Source of the DNA: Thermoleophilia bacterium
GTDB lineage: Bacteria; Actinomycetota; Thermoleophilia; Gaiellales; SKUG01
Assembly: GCA_025964455.1 (NCBI GenBank)
Contig: JAOPYU010000347.1
Location: 1-5,681, forward strand
DNA: 5,681 bases
Direction: 5' to 3'
Part shown: one piece after another, positions 1 through 5,156 of the stretch
Layout of the letters: each line of letters starts with the position of its first letter
Position numbering within the stretch: the first letter of the stretch is position 1
Notes under the pieces: model-generated
Database searches by the model: none
The model's input: the letters and a program-made list of their open reading frames with translations, nothing else
Told to the model about the DNA's origin: nothing
Program-made: the position numbers and the translations under genes

Positions 1-22
1 TTCGAGGGTACGGTGCTCCAAG

Positions 23-436
23 ATGGGATTCCGCGATGAACTCAGGCAGCTCAAGGAGGCAGCGCCCGGACGGCGCTTCCGCGACGGTCACGAGCGCCTG
101 CGCATCGACAACCGCGCGCTCCGGGTGCTGGTGCTGTGCCTCGGCGTCGCGCTCATGGTGGTCGCCGCGGTCACGTTTTGGGTGCCCGGCCCCAACTTTG
201 TCCTGGTGCTCGCCGGTCTGGCGCTCATCTCCGGACAGTCACGGATCGTGGCGACCGGGCTCGATCGCCTCGAGGTCGGCTCCCGGCGCTGGCACGCCGA
301 GACCTGGGAGCCCTATCCGCACAAGCAGCGGGTCATCAGCGCGTTGACGATCCTCGGGATCGCCCTCGCCCTTGCTCTCGCCTGGCTCGCGTGGGACCGG
401 GGCTGGCTGCCGTCATGGCTGCCCCTGGTCGACTGA
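23..436 (+). CDS. PGPGW/TIGR02611-type small transmembrane protein
   Basis: This is a 137-residue membrane protein of unknown function. A basic, soluble N-terminus (residues 1-31, rich in Arg) leads into a hydrophobic helix at about 32-53. The family-like motif VPGPN (54-58) follows, running straight into a second hydrophobic stretch (58-70), and a third helix lies at about 104-123. The arrangement helix, PGP turn, GLALI helix, then a charged segment with LDRLE (80-84) matches the PGPGW putative transmembrane family (TIGR02611-like); here the Gly-Trp after PGP is replaced by Asn-Phe. The family has no established biochemical role. The ATG at 23 gives a normal-looking N-terminus, but its ribosome site is weak (GGTG at 12-15) and the frame stays open to the window edge, so an upstream start is possible. 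The gene converges on the phosphoesterase gene with only 6 nt between the stop codons. Gene reality is fairly sure; function is unknown. Confidence 0.85.
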   Translation: MGFRDELRQLKEAAPGRRFRDGHERLRIDNRALRVLVLCLGVALMVVAAVTFWVPGPNFVLVLAGLALISGQSRIVATGLDRLEVGSRRWHAETWEPYPHKQRVISALTILGIALALALAWLAWDRGWLPSWLPLVD

Positions 437-446
437 CCGACGTCAG
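433..446. other. Convergent stop codons inside a 5-bp inverted repeat
   Basis: The sequence CTGAC-cgac-GTCAG is a perfect 5-bp inverted repeat with a 4-nt loop. Its left arm holds the TGA stop of the PGPGW gene and its right arm the TGA stop of the minus-strand phosphoesterase. It is too short and lacks a T-tract, so it is not a convincing terminator. It is the only non-coding space between the two genes, so any terminator for either must lie inside the other's coding region. Confidence 0.5.
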
Positions 447-1717
447 GTGGGCGTGGCGCCGTCGCTCGATTCGGGCAGCGGCTCGCCCGGATTCGGGACG
501 CCGACCGGCTGCGGGCCGGTCGCCGGATTGCGGTACTTCTGGCCGCCGTTCGCGACCGGGGGTCGCTCCACCGACACGGGCGCCGCGCCACCGACGAGCG
601 GGTCGCCGGCCTTCCAGCCGGCGGGCGTGCGGTTCGGGATCGTGAACGTGTCCTCGACCCGACCGTCGCGCGTGCGGTAGCGGCCGACGAGCTCGTTGTC
701 GCCGCGGACCTCGAAGTCCACGTGACCGAAGTCCACGTCACGCGTCTCGGACCACTTCTGCTGCGGATAGAAGAACGGGTAGAGCGCGCCACCGCCGCCA
801 CCGACGGTGACCTGCAGCGTGCCGGCTTCGTTGAGCGGGCGGCTGCGCTCGTACCAGTGCTCGTGTCCGGCGACGAGCAGGTCCACGCCGTACTTGGCGA
901 GCAGGGGACCGAGGTCGCCCGGCAGGCGCGACGTCTCCTTGTAGTGGAACTTGGAGAGCACCGACATCATCGGATGGTGGACCTGGACGATCTTCCAGGC
1001 GGCCTTCGAATCCTTGAGCGCCTGCTCCAGCCACGCGTGCTGCGGGGAGCCCGGAGCGACCGGCTGGTTCGAATCGACCGAGAACATGTCGACGTTCTTG
1101 TAGGACGCCTTGAAGTACCGCCCGCCCTCGACGTACGGGAAGCGCTTGAAGTACTCCTCCGCCGTGGGCTTCATGTCGTGGTTGCCCATGTTCGGGATGA
1201 ACGGCACCGTCGACGCGAGGCCACCGAACTGCTCCGGCGGATCGAGCTTCGACTCCCAGTTCGAAGCCGAGGAGTCGGGGTAGACCTGGTCGCCCGCGGA
1301 GACCACGAACTCCGGCTTCCACGCCTTGATGTTCTTGATCACGTCGCGCATCGCGCGGGTGCCGTTGCCGAAGTCGCCAAAGGCGCTGAAGTGCCACGCG
1401 GATGCATCGAGGGGCTGCGGCGCGCCACCGGGGCGCGACCGGAACACGAGGTTGTTCACCTTCGTGTTCAGGTATTTGTACATGGGGTCGCGGATCGCGT
1501 CCGGGATCGAGCCGTCGGCCTTTTCCCAGTGCTCCTGCATCCCCTCGTGGTCCTCGGGGATGTCGTTCACGAGCGACGTCGTGTGGGGATCGACCTTGGC
1601 GCTCGCCGGCACCTCGAACGTGAAGTTCGAGAGCGTCGGCGGCATCGGCCACGGCAACCGTTCAACGGGCGGCGTCGGCGTGGACGGGAGCGGAGTGGTG
1701 GCGAGGATCGTGCGCAT
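443..1717 (-). CDS. Purple-acid-phosphatase-like metallophosphoesterase
   Basis: This 424-residue calcineurin-fold phosphoesterase should hydrolyse phosphate esters with a two-metal centre. All blocks are visible in order: GDFGNG (114-119, ligand D115), GDQVY (142-146, D143 and Y146), GNHD (178-181, N179), HHP (247-249, H247) and GHEHWYERS (284-292, H285 and H287). The Tyr in GDxxY and the YER after GHxH are hallmarks of purple acid phosphatases. The usual fibronectin-like N-terminal domain is not apparent; about 110 unassigned residues precede the catalytic domain, and the last 60 or so are Pro/Gly-rich and probably disordered. I chose the ATG at 1717 because the longer reading to 1804 adds only an Arg/Gly-rich stretch of low plausibility. 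The ribosome site is weak (AGGT about 13 nt upstream). No signal peptide or membrane helix is seen, although relatives are often exported. It lies downstream of the PLD-like gene on the same strand. The true substrate cannot be read from sequence. Confidence 0.93.
   Translation of the reverse strand: MRTILATTPLPSTPTPPVERLPWPMPPTLSNFTFEVPASAKVDPHTTSLVNDIPEDHEGMQEHWEKADGSIPDAIRDPMYKYLNTKVNNLVFRSRPGGAPQPLDASAWHFSAFGDFGNGTRAMRDVIKNIKAWKPEFVVSAGDQVYPDSSASNWESKLDPPEQFGGLASTVPFIPNMGNHDMKPTAEEYFKRFPYVEGGRYFKASYKNVDMFSVDSNQPVAPGSPQHAWLEQALKDSKAAWKIVQVHHPMMSVLSKFHYKETSRLPGDLGPLLAKYGVDLLVAGHEHWYERSRPLNEAGTLQVTVGGGGGALYPFFYPQQKWSETRDVDFGHVDFEVRGDNELVGRYRTRDGRVEDTFTIPNRTPAGWKAGDPLVGGAAPVSVERPPVANGGQKYRNPATGPQPVGVPNPGEPLPESSDGATPT
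712..741. repeat. 15-nt tandem duplication inside the phosphoesterase gene
   Basis: Two adjacent 15-nt units (712-726 and 727-741) differ at one base: CGAAGTCCACGTGAC then CGAAGTCCACGTCAC. On the coding (minus) strand they span five codons each and keep the frame, producing two VDF triplets in the segment DVDFGHVDFEV near the end of the catalytic domain. This could be a small slippage duplication or chance convergence in a beta strand. Confidence 0.7.
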
Positions 1718-1758
1718 CGCACACGACGTTACCTGCGCGCCCACGCGACGGTCAGCGC

Positions 1759-1774
1759 CCGGGACGGATCCCGG
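1759..1774. other. Short GC hairpin upstream of the phosphoesterase
   Basis: CCGGGA-cgga-TCCCGG forms a 6-bp perfect stem with a 4-nt loop in the gap between the PLD-like gene and the phosphoesterase gene. No T-run follows on either strand, so it is not a classical intrinsic terminator. In a genome this GC-rich, such a stem may arise by chance. Confidence 0.3.
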
Positions 1775-1806
1775 CCCACGGAGGCCACGCCCGCGACCCC
1801 GCAACT

Positions 1807-1863
1807 AGTCGATGGCGAGCGTTCGATTCGCGCCAGCGCAAACTCCAACACCAGCCATCGACT
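1807..1863. repeat. Perfect 10-bp inverted repeat after the PLD-like gene
   Basis: AGTCGATGGC (1807-1816) and GCCATCGACT (1854-1863) are exact reverse complements separated by 37 nt. The right arm begins at the last base of the PLD-like gene's stop codon (read on the minus strand), so the stem would form in the transcript immediately after translation ends, ahead of the phosphoesterase gene. No U-tract follows on the minus strand, which argues against a simple intrinsic terminator. A processing or stabilising stem-loop in a bicistronic message, or a protein-binding site, are alternatives. The rest of the 145-nt gap shows no open reading frame or RNA gene that I recognise. Confidence 0.5.
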
Positions 1864-3359
1864 CAGAAGCGGAGCCCGACGAGCTTGCGGGCGAAGGACA
1901 GCGCCTTCATCTCCGTGGTCTGGAGCAGCGCCGGAGTGACCTGGCGCGCCTCGCCGCGGATCATCGTGTGGAACTTCACGTAGTCGTCGGCGAAGCCGGC
2001 ATCCTCGACGCGCGCCATGACCTCGCGAGCGCGCGTCATCGAGCTGTGCGACAGGTTCATCGAGCCGACCGTCGCCACGTCGTCGGCGATCCAGCTCTTG
2101 GCGTGCATGATGCCTTCGGTGCGCTCGAAGATCTCGACGCCGGCGTCCAGCATGCGCTGGTAGTGCGACCGGCCGAGCATGATCGTCTTCACGTCGTTGC
2201 CGACCTCGGGGCCGGACACCACGAGCTTCACGTCGACGCCGCGGTTGGCGGCCTCGATCATCGCGTCGACCGCCGTCGGGGTGGTGACGTTGGTGCTCGT
2301 CGCCCAGAACCGGTCCTTGGAGATCTTCGCGTCGCGCAGGAACGACTCCGTCGCGGCGAGGTCCGACTTGGGGCGGTTTTCGAGGAAGGTCACGGCGGCG
2401 CCCGTCTCGCCGACGGCCGCTCGCTCCGCGGCGCTGCGCGACAGCGTCTCGAGGTTGCCGTGCAGGCGCGCTGCGGCGTTCGCGTCGAGCGGGCCCGCGA
2501 GGTCGCGCCAGGTCGCGAGCGCGTTGGTGCCGGCGACGGCGCCGCCCGGTCCTTCCACGCGCATCATCAGGTCGGTCCACGTGTCGTACTTGGCGCCGAA
2601 CCCGAGCCCGCCCGAGTAGGAGATCGCATCGTCGATGACGATCATCTTGCGGTGCTCCCAGCCCTGCTTGGGCACGAAGCCCCAGGAGCGCTCCAGCTTC
2701 ACGCCGGCCGCCTCGAGCTCGTTCTGCAGTGCCCGCGCCGCCTTGAAGCCCTTCTCGCGGAAGCCGTATCCGTCGACCGTGATGCGCACGTCGACCCCGG
2801 CCTGCGCACGCTCCTTGAGCATGTCGATCACCTTGCGGCCGCTGCCGTCGGGCTCCCAGTTGAACTGGTTGATCGTGATCGAGCGCTGCGCCTTGGGCAG
2901 GTCGCGGTACAGCTCGGGCAGGTACGCCTCGTTGCGCACGAGCAGCTTCACGGAATTGCCGGTCGTGCGCGGGGCGCGCGGCATGTGGTCCTGCCCGCGT
3001 GCCGCAGCGTCGACGAACATCGCGCTCACGTGCGCGTCGGCCTGCGCCTGGAAGGGGCGGGCGGCTGCGACCGCATCCGGGGAGAGCATCGTGCCGCGGC
3101 CAGTGGCGACGTCGTTGAGCGCCTGTGCGCCCGGGCGCCACTTGCCACCGAGCGTACGGATGTCGCGCGAGATCGCATCCGGCTTGATCGCGCGGGCATC
3201 GAAGTCGAGCGCGCCGTCGACCGGCGCGGCCGCCACGGCGGGTCCGCCACCCATCACGCCACGCATCGGCGTGGCGACGGCAGCCTCGCCAGGCGTCGCC
3301 GGCGTTGGCTCTGGCAGGCGCAATTCCTGGCGCGCCTGCGTCATCAGTGCGTTGAACAT
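1863..3359 (-). CDS. Phospholipase D / cardiolipin-synthase-like protein
   Basis: This 498-residue PLD-superfamily enzyme has two HKD half-sites. The first is HRKMIVID (H236, K238, D243) followed by SGG, and the second is HAKSWIAD (H419, K421, D426) followed by GSMN. Both are complete, so it should be catalytically competent. Flanking blocks resemble cardiolipin synthases: GVDVRITVDGYG (188-199), a W-x-D segment after the first motif (261-263), and RGVDVKLVVSG (373-383) before the second. It lacks the two N-terminal membrane helices of ClsA-type enzymes and has no signal peptide. Residues 1-135 match no domain I know and start with a Pro/Thr/Ala-rich stretch. Transphosphatidylation of phosphatidylglycerol, phospholipid hydrolysis or another phosphodiester reaction are all possible; a nuclease is less likely given the Cls-like two-half layout. 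The ATG at 3359 is backed by a strong ribosome site. It precedes the phosphoesterase on the same strand with a 145-nt gap, so co-transcription is possible but unproven. Confidence 0.93.
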   Translation of the reverse strand: MFNALMTQARQELRLPEPTPATPGEAAVATPMRGVMGGGPAVAAAPVDGALDFDARAIKPDAISRDIRTLGGKWRPGAQALNDVATGRGTMLSPDAVAAARPFQAQADAHVSAMFVDAAARGQDHMPRAPRTTGNSVKLLVRNEAYLPELYRDLPKAQRSITINQFNWEPDGSGRKVIDMLKERAQAGVDVRITVDGYGFREKGFKAARALQNELEAAGVKLERSWGFVPKQGWEHRKMIVIDDAISYSGGLGFGAKYDTWTDLMMRVEGPGGAVAGTNALATWRDLAGPLDANAAARLHGNLETLSRSAAERAAVGETGAAVTFLENRPKSDLAATESFLRDAKISKDRFWATSTNVTTPTAVDAMIEAANRGVDVKLVVSGPEVGNDVKTIMLGRSHYQRMLDAGVEIFERTEGIMHAKSWIADDVATVGSMNLSHSSMTRAREVMARVEDAGFADDYVKFHTMIRGEARQVTPALLQTTEMKALSFARKLVGLRF

Positions 3360-3503
3360 GTGCGATTTCCCCCTCGTGCACGCTCCCCAGCGCGCAGCGA
3401 CCCCGTTACCGAACTATCGAGGGAACGGCGCACGCTGTTTCGGTGGCGTCCAGCGCTCGGGGCGCGACCGCGCAACGTGCAGGCAATTCGGTTTCCGTCG
3501 CCC
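3360..3503. promoter_or_regulatory. Divergent intergenic region, probable promoters for both directions
   Basis: This 144-nt gap separates the minus-strand PLD-like gene from the plus-strand sugar transferase gene, so both should have their promoters here or within the first codons. The least GC-rich part is 3405-3426, around GTTACCGAACTATCGA; on the minus strand this reads through GATAGT, a weak -10-like hexamer without a good -35 partner. I could not assign a sigma-factor consensus on either strand. No RNA gene or credible small reading frame is seen. Confidence 0.4.
3369..3375 (-). promoter_or_regulatory. Ribosome binding site of the PLD-like gene
   Basis: On the minus strand GAGGGGG lies 9 nt before the ATG at 3359. 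It is the clearest Shine-Dalgarno sequence in the window. It decides the start over the in-frame ATG five codons downstream (3344), which has none. Confidence 0.7.
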
Positions 3504-5081
3504 ATGCTCGGGCCGCCTCAAGCCGAGGGGCCCAGCTGCCGATGCGCGCGGGGAGTGACTGGTTCCCCACGACCCACCAATGCGCTGCCCGCGTCTCCGA
3601 CGCCCGCGCAGCCTGCCGCGGATCCGGACCTGCGCGCGCGCCTGCGCCTCGCGCCGCCCGCGACGATCGACCTGGCCATCAGTGCTCGCGTCGCTCGCTG
3701 GTCGCGCCGCCTGCACGCGCTCATCACCTTCGCGGTCGCCGGCATCGTGATGATCCCGCCCGGCGCCGGTACCGGACCGATGGGTCACCGGATCATGGCC
3801 GCGCTCGTCACCGGCGCGGTGTTCCTGCTCGCCTTCCGCATGGAGCGCCGCAACATCGCCTTCGCGCGTCTGTCGGCGCTCGCCCGCCTCGTCTACCGCA
3901 CGCGCGCCGTCGCCCTCGGCGCCTTCGCGCTCGGCGCCGTCACCTACTACGTCCCCGGCATCTACCCCGGCCCCGGCCGGGTCGGCCTCGCCGCCCTGCT
4001 CATGCTCGGCGCGGGCGCCATCTGGGGCTCGCTCACCCGGCACCTCCTCGGCGGCCACGCCGTCCACCGCGTGCTGCTCGTCGGCGACGGCGAGCGCGTC
4101 GGCAGCTTCGTGTCGGAGTTCGAGCTGGATCCCCACCCCGAGTACGAGATCGTGGGGATGCTCACCGACACCGGCGAGAACCTCCGCGAGGACGTCGAGG
4201 GCGACACCACGCTCGACGAGATCATCGCCATGTTCGACGAGACGACCCGCTCGGGTGTCGACGCGCGCGTGCTCGGTACGCTCGACGACCTCGAGACCGT
4301 GCTCGCCTCGCAGGCCATCGACACGGTCGTGGTGAGCGTGCGCCGCCACCGTCTCGAGCTGTTCTCCCGCCTCTCGGCATGGGGCGGCGACGTCTCGGTG
4401 CAGGAGCTGCCCGCCTTCAGCGAGCACGTGTTCGGGCGCGTCCCGGTCGACGTGATCAACGCCGCCTGGTTCATGCACCTGATCCACCCCTTCTACCGGC
4501 CCTACTCGCGCTTCGTGAAGCGCGTCGGCGACCTCGTGGCAGCGATCTGCATCGGCATGATCGCCCTGCCGCTGCTGCCGCTCACCGCGCTGTGGATTCG
4601 CCTGACCAGCCCCACCGCTCCCGTGATCTTCCGACAGGAACGCGTCGGGGAGGGCGGCCGCACCTTCACGCTCGTGAAGTTCCGCACGATGCATCCCGGC
4701 GGCGACGGCAGCTGGACCGTGGACAACGATCCCCGGATCATCCGCGGCGGCGTGTTCATGCGGAAGTCGCGCATCGACGAGCTACCCAACCTCTGGAACA
4801 TCCTGCGTGGCCACATGAGCTTCGTCGGCCCGCGCCCGGAGCAGCCGCGCTATGTCGCCGAGCTCGAGCAGGCCGTTCCCTACTACCAGCGTCGCCACAT
4901 GGTGAAGCCGGGCCTCACGGGGTGGGCGCAGGTGCGCCAGGGCTACACCGACAGCGTCGACGGGGCTGCCGCGAAGCTCGGCTACGAGCTCTACTACCTC
5001 AAGCACCAGTCGCTCTTCCTGGACTTCGTGATCTTCGTGGAGACGATCCGCGTCGTGCTCATGCGCTTCGGCTCGCGATAG
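3504..5081 (+). CDS. Exopolysaccharide polyprenyl glycosylphosphotransferase (sugar transferase)
   Basis: A 525-residue initiating phosphoglycosyltransferase that should transfer a sugar-1-phosphate from a nucleotide sugar to undecaprenyl phosphate at the inner face of the membrane, the first step of a capsule or exopolysaccharide. Four hydrophobic segments (about 72-86, 96-113, 134-151, 160-177) precede a Rossmann-like domain (about 188-280) opening with LLVGDGERVG (191-200). The C-terminal bacterial sugar transferase domain begins at KRVGD (339-343) with a membrane segment (about 341-366), then KFRTM (392-396), the catalytic Asp-Glu pair D425-E426 in SRIDELPNL, VGPRPE (441-446) and KPGLTGWAQV (468-477). 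This is the full WbaP/EPS-type layout. A 29-residue acidic insert (224-252) interrupts the middle domain. The start is uncertain: ATG 3504 has no clear ribosome site and GTG 3555 is the only plausible alternative; the reading frame also stays open far upstream, antisense to the PLD-like gene. The sugar specificity is not readable. Confidence 0.95.
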   Translation: MLGPPQAEGPSCRCARGVTGSPRPTNALPASPTPAQPAADPDLRARLRLAPPATIDLAISARVARWSRRLHALITFAVAGIVMIPPGAGTGPMGHRIMAALVTGAVFLLAFRMERRNIAFARLSALARLVYRTRAVALGAFALGAVTYYVPGIYPGPGRVGLAALLMLGAGAIWGSLTRHLLGGHAVHRVLLVGDGERVGSFVSEFELDPHPEYEIVGMLTDTGENLREDVEGDTTLDEIIAMFDETTRSGVDARVLGTLDDLETVLASQAIDTVVVSVRRHRLELFSRLSAWGGDVSVQELPAFSEHVFGRVPVDVINAAWFMHLIHPFYRPYSRFVKRVGDLVAAICIGMIALPLLPLTALWIRLTSPTAPVIFRQERVGEGGRTFTLVKFRTMHPGGDGSWTVDNDPRIIRGGVFMRKSRIDELPNLWNILRGHMSFVGPRPEQPRYVAELEQAVPYYQRRHMVKPGLTGWAQVRQGYTDSVDGAAAKLGYELYYLKHQSLFLDFVIFVETIRVVLMRFGSR

Positions 5082-5092
5082 GGCTGGGCCGG

Positions 5093-5110
5093 GGGCGGGT
5101 AAGCACGCCC
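5093..5110 (+). other. Weak hairpin between sugar transferase and DivIVA-domain genes
   Basis: GGGCG (5093-5097) and CGCCC (5106-5110) can pair around an 8-nt loop in the 75-nt gap after the sugar transferase stop. With five base pairs and no T-tract it is not a convincing terminator, so read-through into the DivIVA-domain gene remains plausible. Confidence 0.25.
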
Positions 5111-5146
5111 GAGGGCGCGCATCCGACGCGTGCCGAGCCGACCGCC

Positions 5147-5151
5147 AGAGG
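5147..5151 (+). promoter_or_regulatory. Ribosome binding site selecting the GTG start at 5157
   Basis: AGAGG ends 5 nt before the GTG at 5157, an acceptable Shine-Dalgarno spacing. The other in-frame GTG, at 5151, overlaps this site and is therefore less likely to be the start. Confidence 0.6.
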
Positions 5152-5156
5152 TGCGA

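Noticed and set aside
1..39. Possible C-terminus of an upstream gene: 12 codons ending at TGA 37-39, overlapping the PGPGW gene start by 17 nt.
   Set aside because: It is too short to judge, and its codons are less GC-biased at the third position than the confirmed genes.
1718..1804. Extended N-terminus of the phosphoesterase from the ATG at 1804.
   Set aside because: The added 29 residues are Arg/Gly-rich and unlike a signal peptide, and they cover the likely untranslated gap.
1817..1833. tRNA T-arm-like sequence (GTTCGATTC at 1821-1829).
   Set aside because: Only four of the five stem pairs form and there is no matching acceptor stem, anticodon arm or CCA. A similar GGTTCGAATC occurs by chance within the phosphoesterase coding sequence near 1066.
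443..3359. Idea that the PLD-like and phosphoesterase genes form an antiphage or toxin module.
   Set aside because: The PLD protein looks Cls-like rather than nuclease-like, and no sensor, helicase, immunity or mobile gene is nearby.
3422..3450. GGAAC (3422-3426) followed by CGTC (3447-3450), resembling an ECF sigma promoter.
   Set aside because: The spacing is 20 nt rather than the usual 16-17, so the match is not good enough to call.
1812..3503. Long plus-strand open frame upstream of, and continuous with, the sugar transferase, antisense to the PLD-like gene.
   Set aside because: Its translation is an Arg/His/Val/Asp-rich shadow without domain character, while the opposite strand encodes a protein with two complete HKD motifs. 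Strong third-position GC bias explains the lack of stops.
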